A DNA stretch of 64,000 bases from an uncultured Pelagibacteraceae bacterium. Lineage in GTDB: Bacteria > Pseudomonadota > Alphaproteobacteria > Pelagibacterales > Pelagibacteraceae. Below, piece by piece: positions 1 to 8,090 of the stretch. How positions within the stretch are numbered: the stretch's first letter is position 1; each line of letters opens with the position of its first letter. A model generated the notes under the pieces. That model was not told the DNA's origin and searched no databases. It saw only the letters and a program-made list of their open reading frames with translations. Where the stretch lies: the NCBI GenBank assembly GCA_902634305.1, contig CACPJJ010000002.1:1-64000 (forward strand). Reading direction: 5' to 3'. Position numbers and translations under genes: made by a program.

Positions 1-1
1 G

Positions 2-262
2 AAAAATAATATTACAGATTTTGATTTAATTTTTATTGATGGCTCCCATTATATGAAACATGTATATCAGGATGCTATTAATAGTTTTAAAAGCTTAAAG
101 TTAAATGGATATATTTTGTTTGATGATTATTTATTTAAATATAAACCAAAAAATAATTCTCACCCAATTTTTGCAATAAATAAATTTTTAAATAAATATA
201 AAAAAAAAATTGAAATAATTGCAATATATAGACAGGTTTTAGTTAAAAAGATTTCTGAGTAA
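2..262 (+). CDS. C-terminal part of a class I SAM-dependent methyltransferase-like protein (5' truncated)
   Basis: The reading frame is already open at base 2, so the gene begins upstream of the window; the first internal ATG (53) is not the true start. The visible 86 residues carry the pattern FDLIFIDGSHY, then a helix with a D/A residue pair, then GYILFDDY. This matches the C-terminal strands and acidic loop of the Methyltransf_24-type Rossmann methyltransferases found in polysaccharide loci. The SAM-binding glycine loop is outside the window, so substrate and catalytic competence cannot be judged. Its last 24 bases overlap the 3' end of the convergent glycosyltransferase on the other strand. 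Family assignment is moderately sure; function is inference from the island context. Confidence 0.6.
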   Translation, partial: KNNITDFDLIFIDGSHYMKHVYQDAINSFKSLKLNGYILFDDYLFKYKPKNNSHPIFAINKFLNKYKKKIEIIAIYRQVLVKKISE

Positions 263-1096
263 AAAGAGCAAATATCTTTTGTAAAATAGTTTTGAAAATA
301 TTAGATGACGTAAACATTTAATTATAATAATAACTTCAAATTTTTTTATTGCACCATTCAGAACAGGTATAAATGCCTTCGTATAAATATGTTTTTTAAA
401 ATTTATATATTTTTTTTTTGGAATTATTTTCTCATATTTACTAAAAAATATTTCTAAGGATTGCTTCCTTAAATTATAATTTCTCGATATTTGTAAAAAA
501 TTAAATTTTTCAGTTTTGACTAAAGTTTTATTTACATAATTTACTTTTAAGTTGGACATTGCAATCCTAAACCATAAGTCATGGTCCTCTGAGGCTTTTA
601 AATTAGCATCAAAACAACCTATTTTTTTTAAAGATTTACTTTTAAAAAACATAGACGAGCAATTTGGATTAGACCAAAAATTTATTAATCTTTTAAAAAT
701 CTCTTTATTATCTTCCGATCCATTTTTTTTTGATTTAGAATTTTTATAATTACAATATACGAAATCCAAATTTTTTTTTTCAGCTAAATCATATTGAAGT
801 TTAAGTTTTTTTTTTAACCAAATATCGTCAGTATCAATAAAACTTACATATTTAGTTTTGCATAATTTTATTCCAATGTTTCTTGATGCAGAAACACCAA
901 TATTCTTTTTATTTCTTAATAATTTATAATTAAATTTATATTTCTTATTTAATTTAATTTTTTTGTCTGAGCCATCATCAATAATTATTACCAATCTTGG
1001 AAGAAGATTTTGATTATTTATAGAATTTAGAGCCAATTGTAATAAATTAAATCTATCTTTAACCGGAACTACAACAGTGATATCTTCATATCTCAT
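239..1096 (-). CDS. Family 2 glycosyltransferase
   Basis: About 285 residues. The N-terminus has the GT-A fold signature VVVPVKDRFNLL followed by NIGVSASRN and the metal-binding acidic motif FIDTDDIW, then an EDHDLWFR motif, all typical of GT2 enzymes that transfer a sugar from a nucleotide-sugar to a growing polysaccharide or lipid-linked oligosaccharide at the inner face of the membrane. The open frame extends to an ATG at 1147, but the homologous fold begins at the methionine whose codon ends at 1096, just before YEDITVVVP, so that start was preferred. The gene is alone on this strand, divergent from the large + strand operon. Donor and acceptor are unknown. Confidence 0.85.
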   Translation of the reverse strand: MRYEDITVVVPVKDRFNLLQLALNSINNQNLLPRLVIIIDDGSDKKIKLNKKYKFNYKLLRNKKNIGVSASRNIGIKLCKTKYVSFIDTDDIWLKKKLKLQYDLAEKKNLDFVYCNYKNSKSKKNGSEDNKEIFKRLINFWSNPNCSSMFFKSKSLKKIGCFDANLKASEDHDLWFRIAMSNLKVNYVNKTLVKTEKFNFLQISRNYNLRKQSLEIFFSKYEKIIPKKKYINFKKHIYTKAFIPVLNGAIKKFEVIIIIKCLRHLIFSKLFYKRYLLFLLRNLFN

Positions 1097-1202
1097 ATTA
1101 TTTTTTTTTCTTTTAATTTCAATTTTTTCTAAGCTCATCATGATCAAGAATAACTTAACTTGACTATCAGTAATAAATGTCGATACATCTCAATCTTTAA
1201 TA

Positions 1203-1253
1203 ATTGTTTAAATAAATTATTATATGCCTATATATATCAAGTTTTTAAACAAT
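1203..1253. repeat. Perfect 10-bp inverted repeat in a divergent promoter region
   Basis: ATTGTTTAAA at 1203-1212 is repeated in inverted orientation as TTTAAACAAT at 1244-1253, with a 31-base AT-only-like spacer. It lies in the 179-base gap (1097-1275) between the divergent GT2 gene and the start of the polysaccharide operon, 22 bases before the epimerase ATG. It could be an operator pair or an RNA hairpin in the leader. In DNA this AT-rich, a chance match is quite possible. I see no other clear element in this gap. Confidence 0.35.
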
Positions 1254-1275
1254 AAAAAATTGAATATTATTAAAC

Positions 1276-2229
1276 ATGAAAATACTAATAACTGGGGCTG
1301 CTGGCTTTATTGGATTTAAATTTTCTGAATATTTACTTAATAAAAATTATAGTGTCTTTGGAGTAGATAATCTAAATAATTATTATGATGTTAAACTTAA
1401 AAAAAAAAGATTATTGGAACTTCAAAAATATAAAAAGTTTAGTTTTAAAAAAATTGATCTAAAAAATAGCAAAAATTTAGAAAATATATTTAAAAAAAAT
1501 AAATTTAAGTACGTTTTTCATTTTGCTGCACAAGCTGGTGTTAGATATGCGATTATAGCGCCAAGAGATTACATAAATTCTAATATTAATGGTTTTTTTA
1601 ATATATTAGATTTATCTAAAAAATATAAAATTTCTAGATTGTTCATATCTTCTTCGAGTTCAGTTTATGGTGATCTAAAAAAATTTCCCTTTAAAGAAAA
1701 TTTTAATTTACAACCAAATAATGTTTACAGTTTATCAAAGAAATTTAATGAAGATTTATCAAAAAGTTATTCTAATTTCTATAATTTAAATGTTACCGCT
1801 TTAAGATTTTTTACTGTGTATGGTGAATGGGGAAGACCAGATATGTTTATTATGAAGTTTATAAATTCAGCAAATAATAAAAAAATATTTTTACTTAATA
1901 ATCACGGTAATCACTATAGAGATTTTACATATATAAATGATGTTACTAAAATTTTATATAAATTACTTAAAAAAAAATATAAGAATAATTATGAAGTTTT
2001 TAATATTTGTGGAAATCGCCCAATAAAAATTTTAAATGTCGTCAAAAAATTAAAATATTTACTCGAAAAGGTTAAAATCCAAAATGTTAAAAAACATAAA
2101 GCAGATGTTTATAAAACACAGGGCTCTAATAAAAAATTAACAAATGCAATTGGCAAAATTAATTTTACATCTTTAGACGAAGGTCTCAAAAATGTTTTAA
2201 ACTGGTATAATTTATATTATAAAAAATAA
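1276..2229 (+). CDS. NAD-dependent epimerase, UDP-glucuronate 4-epimerase type
   Basis: A 317-residue extended short-chain dehydrogenase/reductase. The NAD-binding loop GAAGFIG lies at residues 7-13, followed by DNLNNYYD, AAQAGVRYA, the serine strand ISSSSSVYG, the catalytic YxxxK in VYSLSK, and RFFTVYGEWGRPDM. This combination is characteristic of the UDP-glucuronate 4-epimerase (GAE/CapI) group, which makes UDP-galacturonate for capsule or LPS. It is the first gene of a long + strand operon and lies 21 bases upstream of the pyrophosphatase gene. Exact sugar specificity is inferred from the family pattern; a UDP-glucose/galactose epimerase is less likely. Confidence 0.85.
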   Translation: MKILITGAAGFIGFKFSEYLLNKNYSVFGVDNLNNYYDVKLKKKRLLELQKYKKFSFKKIDLKNSKNLENIFKKNKFKYVFHFAAQAGVRYAIIAPRDYINSNINGFFNILDLSKKYKISRLFISSSSSVYGDLKKFPFKENFNLQPNNVYSLSKKFNEDLSKSYSNFYNLNVTALRFFTVYGEWGRPDMFIMKFINSANNKKIFLLNNHGNHYRDFTYINDVTKILYKLLKKKYKNNYEVFNICGNRPIKILNVVKKLKYLLEKVKIQNVKKHKADVYKTQGSNKKLTNAIGKINFTSLDEGLKNVLNWYNLYYKK

Positions 2230-2250
2230 TTAACTTATTGATTTAATAAA

Positions 2251-2925
2251 ATGAAATATTTAAAATTTTTTTTACTATTTTATTCAATTTTTATTGTAGC
2301 TTCATATTCTGCAGAAAATGAAACAAAATCCAAAATTGTTGGAAAAAAAAATTTTCTACATGAAATTGAAACATTTAATACTGATGGATCGATTAATGTA
2401 GTTATAGAAATCCCAGCAGGAGAAAATGATAAGTGGGAGGTTTCAAAAATGGATGGTTCATTAAGACGTGAAAGATCAAATAATTCATTCAGAGTTATCA
2501 AATATTTACCTTATATAAGCAATTATGGTTTTATACCCCAAACACTTCAACCAGATAACATGGGTGGGGATGGAGATCCAGTAGATGTAATCTTGTTAGG
2601 AAAAAAATATGATAGAGGTACCATTGTTAGATCTAAAATTTTAGGGGTTATGATAATGACCGATGATGGAGAGATTGATAATAAAGTTGTTGCTATCCCA
2701 AAAGATAGTAAAATTTTTTTTCATGAGAATATTAATTCTCTAGACGATTTAAAAAGAAATTATCCTGGAGTACTAGAAATATTAAAAATATGGTTTAAAA
2801 ATTATAAACGTACTGGACAAGTTGAGATTCAAGGTTATGATAATCGCTTTAAAGCTATTGAAATAATTAAAACATCGCAAAATCCATATGAAGTTTTAAG
2901 AGGTTACTGGCTAGAAAGAAATTAA
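2251..2925 (+). CDS. Exported family I inorganic pyrophosphatase
   Basis: A 224-residue soluble-type pyrophosphatase (PPi + H2O to 2 Pi) with an N-terminal signal peptide: basic MKYLK, a hydrophobic run to about residue 18, and a plausible cleavage site after SYSA. The catalytic set can be aligned with the E. coli enzyme: KWE (K61, E63), R in FRVI, Y92, the GDGDPVDV box (D107, D109, D112), D138/D143/K145 in MTDDGEIDNK, and YKR near residue 174. The cytoplasmic housekeeping enzyme has no signal peptide, so this copy is probably periplasmic. Its stop overlaps the next gene's ATG (TAATG), implying translational coupling to the DUF4956, CotH and VTC genes. It probably acts on PPi linked to that module. 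Confidence 0.85.
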   Translation: MKYLKFFLLFYSIFIVASYSAENETKSKIVGKKNFLHEIETFNTDGSINVVIEIPAGENDKWEVSKMDGSLRRERSNNSFRVIKYLPYISNYGFIPQTLQPDNMGGDGDPVDVILLGKKYDRGTIVRSKILGVMIMTDDGEIDNKVVAIPKDSKIFFHENINSLDDLKRNYPGVLEILKIWFKNYKRTGQVEIQGYDNRFKAIEIIKTSQNPYEVLRGYWLERN

Positions 2926-3638
2926 TGGAAGATCAAAAGCAAAATCTTGAATACGTTAAAAATTTTTTTTTAAATAGTAATATTGAGATAAATATAACTA
3001 ATTTTATAATTGCGATACTAGTTTCAGCAATTTTAGCATTTTTAATTAAGAAAGTTTATATTTATAGTTCCCAAACTCTTTCTAATAAGGAATATTTTTC
3101 TGATTTATTTATCCCTCTTTCAATAATAACTTGTTTGGTAATTACAGTAATTAAATTTTCATTAGCGCTATCATTGGGGTTGGTTGGTGCTTTATCAATT
3201 GTTAGATTTAGGGCAGCTATCAAAGAACCTGAAGAATTAATATACCTTTTTTTAATTATAGGTATTGGTTTAGCAGCTGGAGCAAATCAATTTTTAGTTG
3301 CAATAATTGCAACAGTTTTTATTTCTCTAATATTGATTGTACTTTCTAAATTTAGAAGAGACAAAAATTCAGATTTAAAAAATCTAAGTTCCAATGTTAT
3401 TCACTTTGAAATTAAAAACAAAAAAATTAAATTTGAGAAAATAATCGAAGTTTTGAAAAAAAATTGTTCTCATATTAATCTTAAATCTTCAAATATTTCT
3501 AATGATTCAGAAACTTATATTTTTTGGGTTGAGATTAAAAATAAATCCTCGTTAATAAATTCAATAAACAATTTAAAAAAAATTTCTACAGGCGGTTTGA
3601 ATATATCTATGTATACTAATGATAATATTCATGAGTAA
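2925..3638 (+). CDS. DUF4956 family integral membrane protein
   Basis: 237 residues with four or so transmembrane segments between about residues 20 and 145, then a soluble C-terminal domain of about 90 residues with alternating strands and helices resembling an ACT-like fold. The conserved core GALSIVRFRAAIKEPEE followed by a Gly/Ala-rich helix (GIGLAAGANQF) is the hallmark of DUF4956 proteins. No biochemical function is established to my knowledge. From memory, DUF4956 genes are often next to VTC-domain and CotH-kinase genes in other bacteria, as here. A role as membrane partner, channel or regulator of the VTC protein is inference. Start and stop overlap its neighbours (TAATG junctions). 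Confidence 0.8.
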   Translation: MEDQKQNLEYVKNFFLNSNIEINITNFIIAILVSAILAFLIKKVYIYSSQTLSNKEYFSDLFIPLSIITCLVITVIKFSLALSLGLVGALSIVRFRAAIKEPEELIYLFLIIGIGLAAGANQFLVAIIATVFISLILIVLSKFRRDKNSDLKNLSSNVIHFEIKNKKIKFEKIIEVLKKNCSHINLKSSNISNDSETYIFWVEIKNKSSLINSINNLKKISTGGLNISMYTNDNIHE

Positions 3639-6250
3639 TGATTTTTAAAACAAAAAAAAATAAAATTAAAAAAAAATATTTTAACTTATTTAATTCTTTA
3701 AAAAATATATTTGCTTTTATATTTTCTATTCAAATAATTTTAATATTTTTTTTGTTAATTTGGTATTCTACTAGTCCAGTAAAAAGTATACACTCTCCAA
3801 AAAAAATTTTTAACATAATTGGTCAAAAAACAAAAAATGTAATAGGATTTGATATAAATGTTGCTGATGAATATTTAAAAGTTTATTTTCTAAGTGCATA
3901 TTATTCAATATTTAAACCTAATATTGATAAAATTGATTTAAACATTAATCAAACTAATATTTTAGAACTTGAGTTTCAAAGACAAAATAGAGACAAAATA
4001 GTTGGCACGGATATAGAAATGAAAAAAAGACTTAGTAAATTTGTTAATGGATCTTTAAATTTCAATAAAAAAAAAATACCTATTAAACTTAGAGTAAAAG
4101 GCGACAGAGCAATTCATTATGATAAAGTTTTGACCACTTCTTACAAAATAGATTTAAGAAAGGGAAAAAAAATATGGGGTTTAGAGGAATTTTCTATACA
4201 AAAACCAATTGTAAGAAATTATGCATATGAATTTATATTTCATAAACTCCAGCATGAAATGGGAAATATTTCTTTAAATTATAAATTGGTTAATTTATCA
4301 ATAAATGGTCTTAATTATGGTTTGTATTCAATAGAAGAGGGCTTCACTAAAGAATTGTTAGAAAGACATGCAAAAAGAAATGGTCCTATTTATGGAATTA
4401 GGGACGACATTTCGGGACCATATCCAAACATTATTTATGATAGTTATTCAGAGCTTAGTTGGGTTGCAAATAATCAAGAACTCTTAAGATCAGGTTATGG
4501 AATTTTAAATTTAATAAAGGAAAATGATGAGAAATTTAATGACTTTATAGATTGGGAAGCGTGGGCAAAATTTTTTGCAGTAGCAGATATGGTTGAAGCT
4601 TATCATGGAGCATTAGCAAAAAGTGTAAGAGTATATTATAACCCTGTTTCTGGAAAAATTGAGCCTATAAGTTTTGATGGTCACCATGGCACTGCTGATT
4701 TTTCAGACTTTATCATACTGGATTTTTTAAAAGAAAATTCCTCATGTTCATGGATTTGTGGCGAAAAAATATGGTTTGAAAGATTTTTATTAGATAAAAA
4801 TAATAATCCAAGAGAAGAATTTATCAAACCCTACTTAAAATTTTTAAAACAATTATCGAGTGAAAAATTTATTAAATCATTTAACAAAAAATACTCATCA
4901 GAGATTAATAACCTAAATAAACTTTTTTACTCAGATTTTTCATTGCATGACAATGTATTGTGGAAAGGAATTTTTCCATATATTTATAACAAAAAATATT
5001 TGCAAAATAGAGCAAAAAAAATTAATCAAAAACTAAATGATATTAATTTTTCAAACTTTTTATTTTCAAAAAAAGAAGATTCTTTAGAAATAAAATTTGC
5101 ACAAGGCAGTGTACCCATAAAAATAATTTCCGATTGTGATTTAGATGAATATAACTTTGAGATATGGATAAATAAGAGTAAAAAAATAAATTGGCCTAAA
5201 AATTGTAAAACATTAAATATTCAATCAATTAATCAATTATCACACAAAGTATTTTTATTTGATAATCCAGTATTAGATAAATTTTTACCAACAAATTTCA
5301 ATAATTTTCCATCGATAACTGATATTGTTAAAGGTGATATTGTTAACAATAATTTTAGACCACTTGAAAAAGAAATTTTAATTAATAAAAGTGTAAAATT
5401 ACCAAAAAATATTAATTTAGAGTTGAATGATGATCAAAAAATTATTATCAAAAATGGATCTACTCTAGCCTTATTTGGTAATTTATTTATCAACTCTAAA
5501 GGAAATAATGAAGGAGTAATTATAGAAGGATTAGCACCTAGTTTTGGTTCAATAATTAGTTTTAATAATATTTTTACTGCAGAAAACCTTAAGATAAAAA
5601 ATCTTACAGCACCAAAGACCAAAGGATATATTTATTATGCTGGAATAAATATTATTAATTCAAAAGTAAAATTAAATAATGTAACATTTATGAATTCTTT
5701 AAGTGAAGATGCTCTTAACTTAATTAATTCAGAATCTACTATTTCAAATATTAAATTTAAAAATTCAAAATCAGATGCACTTGATATAGATTCAGGATAT
5801 TCTGAAATTTACAATGTTCAATGTGAAGATATTGGAAACGATTGTCTAGATTTTTCTAATGCTGAAATCAAAATAGAAAATCTTTTTGCTAGAAATATAT
5901 ATGATAAATCAATTAGCGTTGGTGAAAATTCAAAAGTTAAAATTAAAAATGTAGATATAGATAATTCTGAAATTGGATTAGCTGTAAAGGATAATTCTGA
6001 TGCAGAAATAAATTATTTGCAAATCAAAAATTCAACACTACCGATAGCAGTTTTTGTAAAAAAAAATGAATATGGTCCAGCAAAATTAAATATAAAAAAT
6101 TTTAAATTAGAAAAAAGTAATAATATTTTCTTAGTTGATAATAAAAGTCATCTAGTTGTAGATGGTGTTAAATACTTGGGTACAAAATCAGGAGAGGAAA
6201 TTGAATCATACCTATATGGAAATTTATATGGAAGAGAAACAATCAGATAA
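3638..6250 (+). CDS. Membrane-anchored CotH-type kinase with C-terminal right-handed beta-helix
   Basis: 870 residues. One transmembrane helix lies at about residues 23-44, with the bulk probably periplasmic. A CotH kinase-like domain covers about 140-400: RVKGDRAIHYDK with SYKIDL near 150, the family signature INGLNYGLYSIEE near 222, and the putative metal/catalytic segment PISFDGHHG near 345. CotH of Bacillus spores is an atypical protein kinase. From about residue 585 to 850 the sequence becomes short repeating strands rich in N, I, K and S (for example NSKSDALDIDSGYSEI), typical of a parallel beta-helix that often binds carbohydrate. Target unknown; a surface polymer or protein is inferred. 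The 3' end overlaps the VTC gene. Confidence 0.8.
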   Translation: MIFKTKKNKIKKKYFNLFNSLKNIFAFIFSIQIILIFFLLIWYSTSPVKSIHSPKKIFNIIGQKTKNVIGFDINVADEYLKVYFLSAYYSIFKPNIDKIDLNINQTNILELEFQRQNRDKIVGTDIEMKKRLSKFVNGSLNFNKKKIPIKLRVKGDRAIHYDKVLTTSYKIDLRKGKKIWGLEEFSIQKPIVRNYAYEFIFHKLQHEMGNISLNYKLVNLSINGLNYGLYSIEEGFTKELLERHAKRNGPIYGIRDDISGPYPNIIYDSYSELSWVANNQELLRSGYGILNLIKENDEKFNDFIDWEAWAKFFAVADMVEAYHGALAKSVRVYYNPVSGKIEPISFDGHHGTADFSDFIILDFLKENSSCSWICGEKIWFERFLLDKNNNPREEFIKPYLKFLKQLSSEKFIKSFNKKYSSEINNLNKLFYSDFSLHDNVLWKGIFPYIYNKKYLQNRAKKINQKLNDINFSNFLFSKKEDSLEIKFAQGSVPIKIISDCDLDEYNFEIWINKSKKINWPKNCKTLNIQSINQLSHKVFLFDNPVLDKFLPTNFNNFPSITDIVKGDIVNNNFRPLEKEILINKSVKLPKNINLELNDDQKIIIKNGSTLALFGNLFINSKGNNEGVIIEGLAPSFGSIISFNNIFTAENLKIKNLTAPKTKGYIYYAGINIINSKVKLNNVTFMNSLSEDALNLINSESTISNIKFKNSKSDALDIDSGYSEIYNVQCEDIGNDCLDFSNAEIKIENLFARNIYDKSISVGENSKVKIKNVDIDNSEIGLAVKDNSDAEINYLQIKNSTLPIAVFVKKNEYGPAKLNIKNFKLEKSNNIFLVDNKSHLVVDGVKYLGTKSGEEIESYLYGNLYGRETIR

Positions 6251-6914
6251 AAATTTAAGATTCGAACGAAAATATTGGCTAGATACTAATAAATCATCAA
6301 TATTTAAAAATATTTTAAAAGGCAAGCAATTCAACGAAATTTATAAAAAAAGAAGAGTAATGTCTTTATATTTTGACACGCTAAACTTTAAATTTTTTCG
6401 AGAAAACATAGAAGGTGTAGGAAATAGAATAAAACCAAGACTAAGATGGTACCAAGGTATTCAAGAAAATAAACTTGATGAAATAAATGCAAGACTTGAG
6501 ATTAAAAAAAAAATAGGTTTTGTAGGAAATAAACTAAACTTTAAAATTGGGAAATATAAAAATATATATGAATTAATTAAATCGATAAATCAGTTTGATT
6601 TTCAAGAAAAAATATCAAATATAGTTAATATACAAGTTTTTCCAATACTAATAACATCCTATGATAGAGAGTATTATTTAAGTAAGGATAAACTATTTAG
6701 ATCAACCATAGATACAAATTTAAAAGTTTCTTCAGTTAAAAATATTTCACATAAGATTCCTATGTTTAAAGATATTATGGAATTAAAGTATGATTTAATT
6801 AACGATAATAATTTTAGAAATAAATTCATATCCTCAGACTTTAAATTAAGACATCAAAAATTTTCGAAGTATGTTGTGGGAATATTAAATCTAAAAAAGA
6901 ATGGTTTGATTTAA
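6228..6914 (+). CDS. VTC domain protein (polyphosphate polymerase-like, CYTH superfamily)
   Basis: 228 residues covering essentially one VTC domain. Visible tunnel residues are FERKYW (R14, K15), SLYFDT (46-51), the basic strand RIKPRLRWY (R67, K69, R71, R73), LEIKKK (E91, K93), YDREYY, RSTIDTN and MELKYD. In yeast Vtc4 this triphosphate-tunnel fold makes polyphosphate from ATP, with basic residues binding triphosphate and an acidic residue binding metal. The open frame begins at 6162, but the ATG at 6228 has a GGA 7 bases upstream and directly precedes the conserved domain. The gene overlaps the CotH gene by 23 bases. It has no membrane segment, so export of any product would need a partner such as the DUF4956 protein. 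Confidence 0.82.
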   Translation: MEEKQSDKNLRFERKYWLDTNKSSIFKNILKGKQFNEIYKKRRVMSLYFDTLNFKFFRENIEGVGNRIKPRLRWYQGIQENKLDEINARLEIKKKIGFVGNKLNFKIGKYKNIYELIKSINQFDFQEKISNIVNIQVFPILITSYDREYYLSKDKLFRSTIDTNLKVSSVKNISHKIPMFKDIMELKYDLINDNNFRNKFISSDFKLRHQKFSKYVVGILNLKKNGLI

Positions 6915-6941
6915 GTCATAATAGTTTTTATTAAGTTTAAT

Positions 6942-8081
6942 ATGCAAAAAAAAATATTTTATTGGTCTCCTTTTTTTTCGGAAATAGCAACCATAAAAGC
7001 TGTGCTAAATTCAGCAATCTCAATTAGTAAATTTTCAAAGGATAATATCAAACCTACCTTGATAAATGTAATCGGAGAATGGGATGATTATAATGAAATA
7101 ATATTAGAAAATAATATAGAAGTTATAGATTTAAAGTTAAAAAAATACTTTAAAAAAAAAAAAATTAGTGGATTTTTTTTTAGCAGATATTATCAAATAA
7201 AAATATTTATTTTAGCCTTTTTACCTTTAATTTTTTTATTAAGAAAAAATAAGCCAGATATATTTATTCTTCATTTAGTTACATCTCTACCACTATTTTT
7301 GAATTATTTTTTTAACTTCAAATCAAAAATAATATTAAGAATTTCTGGTTTGCCTCGGCTAAATATTTTCAGAAAATTATTTTGGAAAATTGCAATTAAA
7401 AAAGTTGATATTATTACCACACCAACAATTGCAACAAAAATTTTTTTAAAAAAGGTTTTAAATAAAGATGAGATATATCTTCTAAGAGATCCAATCATTT
7501 TTGTTAAAGAAATTAATAACAAGCAAAAGAAATATAAAAATCATCAACCAGAAGACAATATATACATATCTATAGGAAGACTTACTAAACAAAAAAACTT
7601 TTTATTTTTGTTAAAATGTTTCAAAAAAATTGTTGATAAAAATAAAAATAATCAATTGTATATTCTTGGATATGGAGAAGATTATTATATGTTAGAAGAT
7701 TATATTAAAAAAAATAATCTGGAAAAAAATATATTTTTGGAAGGATATAAAGAAAATATTTATCAATATTTATATAAAGCTAGGGCTTTCATATTGCCTT
7801 CATTATGGGAAGATCCAGGATTTGTACTAATAGAGGCAAGTTATTCAAACACTACCATAATTTCTAGTGATTGTGAAAATGGACCAAAAGAAATATTAAT
7901 TGAAAATAAGAATGGTTTTTTATTTAAATCAAATAATTCTAATAGTTTTCTTAATGTATTTGATAGTTTTCAAAAATCAAACCCTAAAGAAATCGATCTA
8001 AAAAAGATTAATGCAAAAAAAATGTCAAAAAATTTTTCATTATTTAGTCATTATTGTGAATTAAATAAAATCATTAAATAA
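6942..8081 (+). CDS. GT4-type (group 1) glycosyltransferase
   Basis: 379 residues with a two-domain GT-B layout. The C-terminal half contains ISIGRLTKQKN, GYGEDYYMLEDYI and the donor-binding EDPGFVLIEASY motif (the E-x7-E signature, near residue 290), followed by NGPKEIL. These features define retaining GT4 enzymes that use UDP- or GDP-sugars. A hydrophobic stretch near residues 85-125 probably gives membrane association. It follows the VTC gene by 27 bases and precedes a second GT4 gene, in the same operon. Sugar specificity cannot be told from the sequence. Confidence 0.85.
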   Translation: MQKKIFYWSPFFSEIATIKAVLNSAISISKFSKDNIKPTLINVIGEWDDYNEIILENNIEVIDLKLKKYFKKKKISGFFFSRYYQIKIFILAFLPLIFLLRKNKPDIFILHLVTSLPLFLNYFFNFKSKIILRISGLPRLNIFRKLFWKIAIKKVDIITTPTIATKIFLKKVLNKDEIYLLRDPIIFVKEINNKQKKYKNHQPEDNIYISIGRLTKQKNFLFLLKCFKKIVDKNKNNQLYILGYGEDYYMLEDYIKKNNLEKNIFLEGYKENIYQYLYKARAFILPSLWEDPGFVLIEASYSNTTIISSDCENGPKEILIENKNGFLFKSNNSNSFLNVFDSFQKSNPKEIDLKKINAKKMSKNFSLFSHYCELNKIIK

Positions 8082-8090
8082 TATAAAAAA

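Noticed and set aside
552-749. Open reading frame of 65 codons on the + strand within the first GT2 gene
   Set aside because: It lies antisense inside a gene with clear GT-A motifs and shows no family features of its own.
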